Positions 34,355-42,840 are shown, counted from the first letter of the stretch. The stretch: 53,978 nucleotides of DNA from Anaerosolibacter carboniphilus (GCF_014205875.1 NZ_JACHEN010000037.1:1-53978); one strand, 5' to 3'. Numbers and translations: made by a program. The notes: generated by a model not told the origin, from the sequence alone.

Positions 34355-34378
34355 TGTCAACAACCCCGTCCCTTTGTC
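34355..34378. repeat. REP sequence right of the transposase, inverted
   Basis: GTGTCAACAACCCCGTCCCT is the inverse counterpart of the GGGGACGGGGTT copy at 33530-33541. The pair resembles the ends of a RAYT/REP unit. Confidence 0.6.
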
Positions 34379-34423
34379 ACCGCCCCTGCTTCCGCACAGG
34401 CATTTGGAATGATAAATAATCAA

Positions 34424-34444
34424 CGCCCCGCAAAAAGCGGGGCG
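34424..34444 (-). terminator. G+C-rich terminator of the ABC operon
   Basis: CGCCCCGC and GCGGGGCG form a perfect 8-bp stem with an A5 loop, right after the permease stop at 34449, followed by a T-rich run on the minus strand. Confidence 0.8.
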
Positions 34445-34448
34445 GATT

Positions 34449-35249
34449 TCACAAAGCTCGTAAATCTTTTCCAGTATATCGTCTGCTTGCTTCAAAGCAG
34501 CTGCTTAAGATAATAACGAGCGAAAGTATAATGTATAGCGGGTTTAAGCCGTTTGCCGATACGCTTACTACTTCAAAATATCTTATCGGCGTTAAAAAAT
34601 TCAAGAAATTCATTGTGCCAACGTAATCAAGCGCAAAGCTAATCACATAAAACACCATAACAGCAACCATTGTAAGCCGACTTGCGGTTTTGTAATTTTT
34701 TGCCATGCTTGAAATTAGCAGACCTATCGCGAACAACACAATTTGCGTGATAAACATTCCAATGGTTGTGATAATATGCGTGCCGATGATGCTCATATCA
34801 CCAAGCGGGAGAATTATGCACAAGTAAGACATTATCCCTACGGTAAGCGAGAATATTGCGAGGTTTGTGACGGCAGCCCAAATTTTCGCCCAAACAATAC
34901 TAGAACGCTTATATGGTTTTGAAAACAAAAACTCGCTTGTGCCGAATTTCTCTTCTCTCGCAACCGCAAACACTCCCAAAAATCCCGCAAAGAAATATGC
35001 AAGCAAGTTAGACCAAAATGCCATGCATTGATAAGCACCCAAGGCGGTATCGACTCCGACTCCGTTCATTCCAAACAAAACCAATACTATTTTGGGGAAA
35101 CTACCCGCCAATTCCGCTATATCAGCCAACGCGTCTTTGAGCATAACAAACTCTACCGCGGCAAACCCTGTGAGTATAACGATTAGAGAAAGCCAAATAA
35201 TAAGCATTTTTCGTGTTAGCCTTAGTTCTTTTAGATATATCGCTTTCAT
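34449..35249 (-). CDS. ABC-2 type permease, second subunit
   Basis: A 266-residue membrane protein with six helices. It shares the FGTSEFLFSKPYKRSSIVWAK segment type with its upstream neighbour (KSAEFLLTKPHSRGEVFWGK), so the two are distant paralogues forming one exporter. ATG 35249 is chosen because GGAGG lies 8 bases upstream. Only 4 bp separate it from the preceding permease gene. Substrate unknown. Confidence 0.87.
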   Translation of the reverse strand: MKAIYLKELRLTRKMLIIWLSLIVILTGFAAVEFVMLKDALADIAELAGSFPKIVLVLFGMNGVGVDTALGAYQCMAFWSNLLAYFFAGFLGVFAVAREEKFGTSEFLFSKPYKRSSIVWAKIWAAVTNLAIFSLTVGIMSYLCIILPLGDMSIIGTHIITTIGMFITQIVLFAIGLLISSMAKNYKTASRLTMVAVMVFYVISFALDYVGTMNFLNFLTPIRYFEVVSVSANGLNPLYIILSLVIILSSCFEASRRYTGKDLRAL

Positions 35250-35253
35250 ATCT

Positions 35254-36051
35254 TCAACCTCCAAACACAATATCTTTTTTGAGGAATTTTTTATAGCTGA
35301 TTAGCAGTAATCCTGCGCCAAGCACAACATACCACACCACAAAATTCCACTCATAAAATCTCGTTTCAACTATATCTATGGGACTAAAAAATGCAAATGG
35401 GGTTAAATATCCTAATATCGGCAGATTTATCTTTTTAGACATTGTGCTCAGGCAAAACAGCGCAAGCATAACGCATGAAGATATAAGAACAGGCGTGCGT
35501 ACATTCGAGAAAAACGTTCCCGCTACGGTGCCGAAAACTACGAACATTAACTCTACCAATACTAACGTTTTCGCAATCAATATGAAAGACCACCAATCAA
35601 TGCTTATATCTTTAATCGTCAATAACGCTAAAGCCGCCCCTATTATATAAGCGGCTCCCACAATCAAGCTATCAACCACGCAAGCGAAAAACTTTCCCCA
35701 AAAAACTTCACCTCGCGAATGTGGTTTGGTCAGCAAAAATTCCGCTGATTTGCTTGTATATTCCTTTGTGTGCGATGAAAAGGCTATGCTCATTCCGTGA
35801 ATCGCCGCCGCCGTCATAGCAAAGCTGCCCAAAAAGCTAAGCATACCAATGGGGGTAGTTATGAACGAGGCACTTACGCCCAAAACATCAAGCAAAGGAT
35901 TGTTTCGCATCGCATCAATCATTGTTATATTGCCACTTGAAGAAAAACCAATGTAAACCGGGAGCATCAGGAAGATTAACCCTCCCATAGATAACGCCCA
36001 TATAATGATATTTTTCTTTAATTGTTTCAGTTCGTATTTAAAAATAGTCAT
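35254..36051 (-). CDS. ABC-2 type permease, first subunit
   Basis: A 265-residue protein with six membrane helices and the conserved KSAEFLLTKPHSRGEVFWGK segment of ABC-2 permeases. It lies between its ATPase (13 bp upstream) and the second permease, forming a three-gene exporter operon. Loss of transporter substrate specificity is not evident, but specificity cannot be predicted. Confidence 0.87.
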   Translation of the reverse strand: MTIFKYELKQLKKNIIIWALSMGGLIFLMLPVYIGFSSSGNITMIDAMRNNPLLDVLGVSASFITTPIGMLSFLGSFAMTAAAIHGMSIAFSSHTKEYTSKSAEFLLTKPHSRGEVFWGKFFACVVDSLIVGAAYIIGAALALLTIKDISIDWWSFILIAKTLVLVELMFVVFGTVAGTFFSNVRTPVLISSCVMLALFCLSTMSKKINLPILGYLTPFAFFSPIDIVETRFYEWNFVVWYVVLGAGLLLISYKKFLKKDIVFGG

Positions 36052-36064
36052 TTTGAACCTCCTT

Positions 36065-36937
36065 CTACTTGTAATAGTGCATGAAAATTTCTTCTAAAGT
36101 CGGCTCTTCAATAAAAACATCGTAAACATTCAAAGCAGACATTTTTTTCAAAACATCAGCAACATTTCCCATATACATAAACGTTGCGCTTTTTCCCTCC
36201 TGCTTGTAGTTTGTCACGCCCTGCATATCAAAATGTCCGTCCGGTATCACATCCGCCGCTACGCTAATCTTTTTATGACTATTCGCGCGCAATTCGCTGA
36301 TTTTTTTAATGCCGATAATCTTACCGTCTTTAACAATAGCCACGCGGTCGCAGATTTTTTGCACCTCAGACAGAACGTGAGATGAAAAGAAAATAGTCGC
36401 GCCCTTTGCGTTTTCTTCTTTCAAAATATCGAAAAACTCTTGCTGAACAAGTGGGTCTAAACCGCTTGTGGGTTCGTCTAATATGATAAGTTTGGGGGAA
36501 TGAAGCAGCGCGCACACAATACCCACTTTCTTTTTGTTACCCAAAGACAAATCCGCGATTTTGCGCGATAAGTCCAAATTCAGACGTTTGGACAGCTCCG
36601 CTATTTTATCATCAAAGTTTTTGCCATATAAATCAGCCGCATACCCCACAAGTTCACGAACCGTCATGTTGTCATAGTAAGCTGTTTCACTGGGCAGATA
36701 CCCCACGTCTTTCGCTATTTCCGCCGCTTCTTTGATACAATCTTTGCCAAAGATTGACGCGCTCCCGGATGTTGGATGTATCAGGGCAAGCAATGTGCGA
36801 ATAGTCGTAGATTTTCCGGCTCCGTTTGGCCCGATAAATCCAAGAACCTCGCCTTGTTCAACATTAAAGCTGACGTTCTCTATCCCTCGCTGACTTCCAT
36901 AAAATTTTGTTAGATTTTTAAGTTCAATTACGCTCAT
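36065..36937 (-). CDS. ABC transporter ATP-binding protein
   Basis: A 290-residue ATPase with Walker A GPNGAGKST, signature LSLGNKKKVGI, Walker B LIILDEPTSGLDP and the H-loop SSHVLSE. All sites are complete. The start at 36937 is chosen because AAAGGAATGGG precedes it. It heads the exporter operon ending at 34449. The truncated ATPase at 36955 lies immediately upstream. Confidence 0.9.
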   Translation of the reverse strand: MSVIELKNLTKFYGSQRGIENVSFNVEQGEVLGFIGPNGAGKSTTIRTLLALIHPTSGSASIFGKDCIKEAAEIAKDVGYLPSETAYYDNMTVRELVGYAADLYGKNFDDKIAELSKRLNLDLSRKIADLSLGNKKKVGIVCALLHSPKLIILDEPTSGLDPLVQQEFFDILKEENAKGATIFFSSHVLSEVQKICDRVAIVKDGKIIGIKKISELRANSHKKISVAADVIPDGHFDMQGVTNYKQEGKSATFMYMGNVADVLKKMSALNVYDVFIEEPTLEEIFMHYYK

Positions 36938-36954
36938 AATCCCATTCCTTTCTT

Positions 36955-37194
36955 TTAAAAGTTCCAACAGTTGTTCAAATCGCTTATCTCGACCCCGTCA
37001 ACAGAGACAGAGCCGCTGTCGCCGCGGTCAATGCCCCCGATGATATTCATAAGCGTGGATTTTCTTGAACCTGATGGCCCGAGAATAACACCGATTTCTC
37101 CCTCCTTAAGCTTCATCTCGATTCCCTTCAAAACTTCAGTTTTAACCACGCCTGATGTGTAGCTTTTCTTCAAGTTCGAAATATCAATAAACAT
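36955..37194 (-). pseudogene. MacB/LolD-type ABC ATPase, N-terminal fragment with altered Walker A
   Basis: Seventy-nine residues matching the first third of the ATPase at 46161 (LKGIEMKLKEGEIGVILGPS). It breaks off after EISDLN, where the relative continues with D-S-Q-L. Walker A reads GPSGSRKST, so the glycine before lysine is Arg. The signature, Walker B and H-loop are missing. It begins 1 bp after the TetR stop, so TetR once controlled this transporter. Confidence 0.75.
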
Positions 37195-37195
37195 A

Positions 37196-37828
37196 TTATT
37201 GTTCTTCCTTTTTATAAAAACAACGTTTCATTATGTCAAAATATTCATTCCATTCATTAAGCACTTCCAAGCTGGCATCTTCAATGGAATTAACTTGATC
37301 CCATTTCTGTTCGGCAAAACTTAGTATGGTCCAGTTAATTATATTAATCATTTTTTCACGATTAATATCTTCACGGAACTTTGTCCAATCAATATTTTGA
37401 TAACCTCTTTCCAAACCGCTTGCGATGGAATGTTTACCGATTTTATCGATTTCAGACTTCACTTCAGCAGCATCCTCACGAGCTACAGCCTTTAGAAAAT
37501 TAAATGCTTGTGGAAATTCTTTGTAAATTTTAAATTTAACTAATCCGAATTGTCTCATTCTTTCTAAAAAATCTCTTTCATTCCAATCTATTTCATCGTA
37601 GATTTGATCAATCACCTCAACCACATAATCAAGTAGAAACAAATATAATTCTTTTTTACTATTAAAATAGTTGAATAATGATCCTTTAGATATTTCTGCT
37701 TCTTTTATAATCTCGTTTGTGGAAGCCTTTTCATAACCATTTCGTGCAAACTCTTTAAGCGCTGCATTAATAATCCGTTCTCGTTTCTCTGGTTCTAAAC
37801 TATAAAATTTCGAATAGATGCTAACCAC
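37196..37828 (-). CDS. TetR-family transcriptional regulator
   Basis: A protein of about 210 residues with an N-terminal TetR helix-turn-helix (RIINAALKEFARNGYEKAST, EAEISKGSLFNYFNSKKELY). A GTG at 37828 is the preferred start. The frame stays open up to an ATG at 37906, but the promoter (TTGACC, 17 bases, TATAAT) lies downstream of that ATG, so it cannot be used. Two palindromic operators overlap the promoter, which implies autorepression. The downstream exporter is the likely target. Confidence 0.85.
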   Translation of the reverse strand: MVSIYSKFYSLEPEKRERIINAALKEFARNGYEKASTNEIIKEAEISKGSLFNYFNSKKELYLFLLDYVVEVIDQIYDEIDWNERDFLERMRQFGLVKFKIYKEFPQAFNFLKAVAREDAAEVKSEIDKIGKHSIASGLERGYQNIDWTKFREDINREKMINIINWTILSFAEQKWDQVNSIEDASLEVLNEWNEYFDIMKRCFYKKEEQ

Positions 37829-37856
37829 CTCATTTCTTAAATATAGCACAATCAGA

Positions 37857-37908
37857 TGACCACTCTGGTCATAACTTATTATACAACTAATGACCAGGGT
37901 GGTCAAGG
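37857..37908 (-). promoter_or_regulatory. TetR promoter with two operators
   Basis: TGACCACTCTGGTCA (37857-37871) and TGACCAGGGTGGTCA (37891-37905) are TGACCA-N3-TGGTCA palindromes 34 bp apart, centre to centre. On the minus strand TTGACC and TATAAT (37878-37883) are separated by 17 bases: the right operator covers the -35 box and the left one covers the start region. Confidence 0.75.
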
Positions 37909-37932
37909 ACGCCTCGAAAATATTTTATAACC

Positions 37933-37954
37933 ATTATTTCCTATTGTGTTATAA
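37933..37954. repeat. Third, partial copy of the pgsBC-flanking repeat end
   Basis: ATTATTTCCTATTGTGTTAT followed by AA matches the outer end of the unit at 15717-15737 (ATAATTTCCTATGTGTTATA). No second arm is present. The terminator-like hairpin at 37962 follows. Confidence 0.5.
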
Positions 37955-37961
37955 AAAAAAT

Positions 37962-37986
37962 TGCCCTACATATATAATGTAAGGCA
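37962..37986 (-). terminator. Terminator of the radical SAM gene
   Basis: TTGCCCTACAT pairs with ATGTAAGGCA (one mismatch), preceded by A8, i.e. T8 on the minus strand. Confidence 0.6.
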
Positions 37987-38103
37987 TTCCATTCATTACT
38001 GGGGAGTCAATAGCTCCCTAACCAAGAGTATCGTTTATGCGATATAAGCAAATTTCTCTAAACCTACACAAAATTGACTATCAATAGAAGGATCCATATC
38101 ACT

Positions 38104-39228
38104 CTAATAATTCATCTCTACTGGTTTATATTCGTCAGGCAATTCTTCTTCACTTAAAAATTTGAAATTGTCATCACGCAGAATTGGTAAAAATACTTCG
38201 TATGGAATCCTAGAAAACTCACAGGCATAATTACTGGCTCCGAACCACATACCCGCTTTGCTACTCAAATTTAAACCTCTAGCAAATTTTGTATAGTTTG
38301 AGCAATCATGAACCGCTAAATCCCAGTTTTCTTCATCGGCTTTTTTCATGAATTCCAGAGTTAATTCCCTACTCCAAATCGGAGATATATAGCCGTGTCT
38401 GGAAATATACATGTTTTCCCCATAATAATTGTCTATGTTATTTTCATTTAAATGTAATTCTGCACAATTGATAAAATCGAGTTTTGTCTCTAAGATCGCT
38501 TGCTTTTTCTTAAAAAATGCTTCGAAAAACTCAGGAGTCATTGGAGTTTCAATACCTACATTTTCAATATATTTTTTAGCTATGCCAATATTTTCAATAA
38601 CTTTGTCTGAACACTTAGAAGCACCCAAGTTGAAACGTATCTCGTTAAGACCGGCTTCACCTAATGCTTTCAATGTCTCTTCCGTAGCTAAAATTCCATT
38701 TGTATATAAATGTTGATGAATCCTCGCATCACTAAATTTCTTTATAACCGAATAGTACTTTTCAATTTCCATGAATGGCTCTAAATAAACATAGGAAATG
38801 CCAGAGGGTTTCTGGTGGATGGAAAGAAGCAAATCAATATCTTTCTCATAAAATTTAGTGCCTCCAATTTCCCACATACCTTCGCCAACTGGAGGAATAT
38901 CTTCTAGTTCTCCATAGTTATAACAGAACTTACACTCTATGTTACATTTGTTCGTTTTTCTAATTGCACTCAAGCCAGTGCCCAACAAACAAGAACGACA
39001 TCCATTTGGGAATTTGTTTTCATTTCCCACAAAAAAAGTTCTATTCTCCAAAGTTTTCAAACTTCTAATTTTCGATATTAACGTATCATTTCTATGATCG
39101 ATCGCTGCCTCAATTTGTGCAAAGGTAGAGTAAATGATTTCTTCATGTTTTGCACTCATTTCCTCTTCCTCAGGCATTAGTGAAAACAATTCAAACCATA
39201 TCAACGCATCTTTCTTTGAAATCTTCAT
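38104..39228 (-). CDS. Radical SAM protein of unknown function
   Basis: A 374-residue enzyme. The radical SAM cluster motif CNIECKFCYNYG supplies C95, C99 and C102, and C77 and C80 just before it (GCRSC) may bind another metal. The middle holds the TIM-barrel pattern (LYTNGILATEETLKALGEAG, IRFNLGASKC). No SPASM-type cysteine cluster is seen, and no precursor peptide gene is adjacent. The fold is firm; the reaction is unknown. GAGGAT precedes the ATG. rlmD-like tail 6 lies just upstream. Confidence 0.82.
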   Translation of the reverse strand: MKISKKDALIWFELFSLMPEEEEMSAKHEEIIYSTFAQIEAAIDHRNDTLISKIRSLKTLENRTFFVGNENKFPNGCRSCLLGTGLSAIRKTNKCNIECKFCYNYGELEDIPPVGEGMWEIGGTKFYEKDIDLLLSIHQKPSGISYVYLEPFMEIEKYYSVIKKFSDARIHQHLYTNGILATEETLKALGEAGLNEIRFNLGASKCSDKVIENIGIAKKYIENVGIETPMTPEFFEAFFKKKQAILETKLDFINCAELHLNENNIDNYYGENMYISRHGYISPIWSRELTLEFMKKADEENWDLAVHDCSNYTKFARGLNLSSKAGMWFGASNYACEFSRIPYEVFLPILRDDNFKFLSEEELPDEYKPVEMNY

Positions 39229-39267
39229 AACCTATCCTCCTCTAATTAATCCTTCTGAAGACTCAAT

Positions 39268-39371
39268 TCAAATCTTCATGCAATGCTTTTTAATGAAAGT
39301 ACCATCTCTATTATGCGTCTGCCTTGCTAAGCAAACAGTCTCCGCATGCATGGTGTGTTGCAGTTAGCATA
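39268..39371 (-). repeat. rlmD-like 3'-end tail, copy 6 (type I box, extended frame)
   Basis: The minus strand has TATGCTAACTGCAACACACC, then LQHTMHAETVCLARQ and an extended frame to a TGA stop at 39268. The motif is HAETV rather than HVECV, and the frame is about 13 codons longer than in other copies. Confidence 0.55.
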
Positions 39372-39426
39372 CTTATTTATTTTATTTTGCAATTGAACGA
39401 CTTTGATACCTTACAAATTATATCAC

Positions 39427-39627
39427 TTACTCCTCTTCCTTGAAAGAAAGACTATATTCAGCAAGAATACTTTTTAAAATCCCTAAAGCTTTAGGTCCAA
39501 ACCCATGTAGAGCCAACAGTTCAGTTTCTCTATACTGGGTTAGCTGATCTAGACTTTCAATTCCCGCATTTTTTAACGCTCTATATGCAGGCTGACCAAT
39601 TTTAATATTTGCTAATTCTGGTTTCAT
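39427..39627 (-). CDS. Small helix-hairpin-helix protein (RNA polymerase alpha-CTD-like)
   Basis: A 66-residue protein consisting only of a helix-hairpin-helix: IGQPAYRALKNAGIESLDQL and LLALHGFGPKALGILKSIL. It resembles the DNA-binding C-terminal domain of RNA polymerase alpha. Such stand-alone proteins are common in Firmicutes and are presumed to bind DNA. GGGAGG lies upstream. rlmD-like tail 6 follows its stop by about 55 bp. Confidence 0.82.
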   Translation of the reverse strand: MKPELANIKIGQPAYRALKNAGIESLDQLTQYRETELLALHGFGPKALGILKSILAEYSLSFKEEE

Positions 39628-39728
39628 ATTTGCCTCCCTTTTATATTCTAAATCTATACATTTTCATTTTCACTATATTTTTATATTTATCCTATTTTAT
39701 TGGATGAACTCACTTAATTTTCTTTTGA

Positions 39729-39764
39729 AAAAAGAGCCTTGCTTCAACTGCAATGGCTCCTTTT
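39729..39764 (-). terminator. Terminator of the yjiH-like gene
   Basis: AAAAGAGCC and GGCTCCTTTT form the arms, about 12 bp past the stop at 39777. Confidence 0.65.
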
Positions 39765-39776
39765 ATATATTATTAT

Positions 39777-41129
39777 TTAAAAAGATATAACATCTAAATA
39801 AGACAAGACATTTGTTATAATTACTAATATCGGCAATGATAACGCGGTTCTAAAAATGAATAATTTGATTACATCCCAAAAATTCAAACCAATTTTACTT
39901 TTAACTAAAACCATTCCGGTTTCAGACATAAATACCAACTGAGTAAATGCAAGTACACCAACAAGAAATCTTGAGCTTTCAGAAGCTGATTCGCTGATAA
40001 ACAATGCTGGTAAGTACATATCGGCAAATCCAGCAACCGATGCTGGTGCCATCATTGCTGCCACTTCTTTACTGTAACCTATCATAGTATAAATAAACAC
40101 CAGTGGTGTGCTTATGATATTAAAAAACTCAGTATATTCTGCAACAATTAAAGCTAACGTTCCTACCATCATAATGACGGGTAAAAAACCAACATATACA
40201 TTAAGAATACTCTTAAGAGATTGCACCAAGGCTTCTCCAATTTTGACACTATCTGCTTGTTTTATTGCAGACTCATATGCATGTTGTAAAGCAGTTTTAC
40301 CTGCTGGAATTTCAATCTTATTAGGGGTCACCCCTTCATAATACGTCGGTTTAAATTTCTTAAGCGGCATTCGAGCTGCAATGAAAGCCAATATGACCGT
40401 TACTAATGCAATAGATCCATAAAATATTGGGAAAATATGTGAGAATCCTAACTCTTCAGCCACTGCAGAAGCAAAGGCAATACCTACAATAGAGAAACTA
40501 GTCGCAATAATATAGGCTTCTCTTCTGTTATAGTATCCTCTTTGATACTGGGTATCAGTTACCACAATACCAATGGTACCATCACCAACAAAGGATGCAA
40601 TTGCATCGATCGTTGAGTATCCTGGAACTTTGAACAACTTTTCAACTACAGAACCTAATAAAATCCCTATAAATTCAACAGAACCAAAATGTGTTAATAA
40701 AGGAAGGGCAATTATACCAACAAAGAATGTTATATAAAGTGTAGTTAGAAGGCCTCCTTCTCCAGCCATAAGCCCACCAGTATTGCCATCTAAAATTATA
40801 CTTGCAACACCATAGTTTTCAAACCAAGAATTAAGCACCATCAAATATAAGAATGAGCCACCCACTCTAAGTACAATATTCAAAGGTGATGCTTTGAATA
40901 CAGAATTAATAAAATCATTCTTTGATGAATAAAAAGTAAAAAGCACAGTCGAAATTAATACAAGCCATGCACATAGGATAGTGAATCCTATAAACAAATC
41001 ATATATATTTCCTGTAATAAAATTCACTATATGTGAAATAGCAATCTTCTTTTCACCATGAAAATTAAAAGGCATGAGAAAGAAAATATATCCAATAATT
41101 GATAAAAATACAAATTTGAATTTACTCAT
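39777..41129 (-). CDS. YjiH-family membrane protein (nucleoside-recognition/GATE domain)
   Basis: A 450-residue protein with about ten membrane helices and YjiH/GATE segments such as GGLLTTLYITFFVGIIALPL and VGDGTIGIVVTDTQYQRGYY. The start at 41129 is chosen because GGAGG lies upstream and the membrane domain begins there; the frame runs 25 codons further upstream through promoter-like sequence. Family members are putative transporters of unknown substrate. Confidence 0.82.
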   Translation of the reverse strand: MSKFKFVFLSIIGYIFFLMPFNFHGEKKIAISHIVNFITGNIYDLFIGFTILCAWLVLISTVLFTFYSSKNDFINSVFKASPLNIVLRVGGSFLYLMVLNSWFENYGVASIILDGNTGGLMAGEGGLLTTLYITFFVGIIALPLLTHFGSVEFIGILLGSVVEKLFKVPGYSTIDAIASFVGDGTIGIVVTDTQYQRGYYNRREAYIIATSFSIVGIAFASAVAEELGFSHIFPIFYGSIALVTVILAFIAARMPLKKFKPTYYEGVTPNKIEIPAGKTALQHAYESAIKQADSVKIGEALVQSLKSILNVYVGFLPVIMMVGTLALIVAEYTEFFNIISTPLVFIYTMIGYSKEVAAMMAPASVAGFADMYLPALFISESASESSRFLVGVLAFTQLVFMSETGMVLVKSKIGLNFWDVIKLFIFRTALSLPILVIITNVLSYLDVISF

Positions 41130-41298
41130 AATACTAGCAACCTCCATTTTGCTTTGACTTAAGTGCACCTTTCCTAGGATAGCACAGCATGTAGCAACTT
41201 GCAATACATTTTATGCATATTTTATCAGTGTATTTGTATGAATATTCACGACATTCATGACAAGGGGGCTTGATATCAACTTTTCTTTTCTAGTGTAG

Positions 41299-41409
41299 TT
41301 ATGCTTGTCCTTTACTTTTTCCCAATATCGCTTTCCTTCTATATTTAGGTACGAACACTACATGATATTTACAATTCCATGTGGTATGTGCTAAACTGTT
41401 CTTATCCAT
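41299..41409 (-). pseudogene. IS200/IS605 TnpA N-terminal fragment
   Basis: Thirty-six codons, MDKNSLAHTTWNCKYHVVFV then PKYRRKAIL, the conserved start of IS200-type TnpA (normally about 130-155 residues). A stop follows the first 36 residues, before the HUH and tyrosine motifs. Upstream, ACCTCCTTTTGT (41416-41427, covering the complement of the Shine-Dalgarno sequence) and ACAAAAGGAGGT (41461-41472) are perfect inverted repeats, matching the known hairpin that hides the tnpA ribosome-binding site in IS200. Confidence 0.82.
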
Positions 41410-41507
41410 TTCGGATACCTCCTTTTGTTTTTGATTGGTTGGCGAACCGTATCTATTCTTACAAAAGGAGGTTATTTTTTCTACTCATATCTAAAGCTTT
41501 TTGGGCC

Positions 41508-41534
41508 CCCGGTAGAACCGAAGGTTTTCGCTGC
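41508..41534. repeat. IS200-end-like remnant (copy 2)
   Basis: Shares GGTAGAACCG, two bases, GGTTTTCG and a CGYT(G/A)CA flank with 92-116. It lies about 100 bp upstream of the tnpA fragment, where the left end of the element would be. Confidence 0.45.
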
Positions 41535-41540
41535 ACAAAT

Positions 41541-41576
41541 AAATCCTCTGATGAAAATTCGCCATCAGAGGATTTA
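41541..41576. terminator. Terminator hairpin after rlmD-like tail 7
   Basis: AAATCCTCTGATG and CATCAGAGGATTT are perfect reverse complements around 10 bases. The same kind of hairpin (AAATCCTCTACTGA...) follows tail 9 at 49361. Confidence 0.8.
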
Positions 41577-41586
41577 TATTCTTATT

Positions 41587-41646
41587 CTACTCCCTAACCA
41601 CCAAGTCTACAGCCTCACAATGGATGGTGTGTTCTAGTTAGCATAT
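41587..41646 (-). repeat. rlmD-like 3'-end tail, copy 7 (type I box)
   Basis: The minus strand has ATATGCTAACTAGAACACACC, then LEHTIHCEAVDLVVRE and a TAG stop at 41587. It starts about 25 bp after the oxidoreductase stop. Confidence 0.65.
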
Positions 41647-41670
41647 GATAAAACCCGATTCAATAACCAT

Positions 41671-42597
41671 CTAAATGTCGTGCCTGACACCATAATCCGA
41701 TATGAGCTGCTTCACGATTTTTTCGCATAGTTCATGGGTTTCTAAACTGTCCTCATCCTGCTCGATATAACCGTGAATCTCTCTAACATCGTTCAGGAAG
41801 CGTTCAGTGACCTGGTCAAATCCCCTGCGGTAAAGAACCGGCTCCCAATCACCAAACTTTTGCCTTATTTCCTTGCCATCCTTATATATCGTAAGATTAT
41901 TCAGATCCTCTATGATACGTTTTTCTCCCGGACAAATAAATTCCAGCCGCTCTTCAGTTTTACCAGAATCCCGATTCATAATCCCAATCGCTGTACCTTT
42001 ACATCCAATTAGTTGAAGTACCACCGAATATAACAAGCCATTATCTACTTTGCCTGTGACTTGATAACTAATCAGGTTATCCTCTGATAAATAACGTAGA
42101 GTGTCAACTACATGTATGAAGTCATCATAGATAAAAGTTCTAATATCTACCGGTAATTTAAGCCTGTTTTTCTGGCATATTACCACATCCGGTTTCTCCA
42201 GTTCCTTCAAACTCCTTATCAGAGGCGCTTCCCGCCTATTAAAACCAACTCTGAAGATTCGGTTCTTCTCCTTCGCCAGTTTAAAGAGCTCTCGTGCCTC
42301 GCTTATATGGTAAGAAATCGGTTTATCTACATATACATGGATTCCGCTTTCCAGCAGTTCCCTACAGATATTATAGTGTGCCTCCGTGGCAGCATGAACA
42401 AATGCCGCATCAATCCCTGCTGCAATCAAATCTTTGATATTGGTTACATATTCAAGCCCACGATAAATGCCAGCGGCTTCTTTTAATTGATTTTCATTTC
42501 TGGAGCATAAGATGATATCAATGCCCTTTTTCTTTGTCATTACAGGTAAATATGCTTTCTGGGCAATATCTCCAATTCCAATTATACCTATCTTCAT
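41671..42597 (-). CDS. Gfo/Idh/MocA-family NAD(P)-dependent oxidoreductase
   Basis: A 308-residue protein with an N-terminal Rossmann fold (IGIIGIGDIAQKAYLPVM) and the family motif VDKPISYHISEARELF (the EKP-type lysine). The C-terminal half is the usual alpha/beta domain. Members oxidise or reduce sugars and related compounds; this one is not assigned to a pathway. ATG 42597 is preferred because the Rossmann fold begins there. An unusual run of 11 G on the coding strand lies 4 bases upstream in place of a normal Shine-Dalgarno sequence. Confidence 0.85.
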   Translation of the reverse strand: MKIGIIGIGDIAQKAYLPVMTKKKGIDIILCSRNENQLKEAAGIYRGLEYVTNIKDLIAAGIDAAFVHAATEAHYNICRELLESGIHVYVDKPISYHISEARELFKLAKEKNRIFRVGFNRREAPLIRSLKELEKPDVVICQKNRLKLPVDIRTFIYDDFIHVVDTLRYLSEDNLISYQVTGKVDNGLLYSVVLQLIGCKGTAIGIMNRDSGKTEERLEFICPGEKRIIEDLNNLTIYKDGKEIRQKFGDWEPVLYRRGFDQVTERFLNDVREIHGYIEQDEDSLETHELCEKIVKQLISDYGVRHDI

Positions 42598-42601
42598 ATG
42601 G

Positions 42602-42612
42602 CCCCCCCCCCC
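42602..42612 (-). promoter_or_regulatory. G11 homopolymer in the ribosome-binding region
   Basis: Eleven consecutive G residues on the coding strand sit just before the oxidoreductase start. An in-frame ATG lies 36 bases upstream, so slippage could change spacing or put that upstream start in or out of frame. Confidence 0.6.
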
Positions 42613-42840
42613 GTTGCGCATACTGAGTTCCATTTGATTAATAGACAGCTCGTATTGTAAAGCAACTATACTATACTTTATTTAATTATATACTAGCATA
42701 TCATCTTCGAGAACTATACTTAAATCTATAGAATTTAAACTGGTATGCTCATTTATGTGACTTACCCTTATCAGCACTATGGATCATATTGTTACCAACA
42801 TTTCTATTGACAAAATATTTACCCAATCTGGATAAATAAA

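Noticed and set aside
37829..37906. Longer TetR start at 37906
   Set aside because: The promoter lies downstream of that ATG, so it would not be transcribed from it.
39140..39370. Plus-strand open frame across tail 6
   Set aside because: It crosses the start of the radical SAM gene and the repeated tail, with no ribosome-binding site or recognisable protein.
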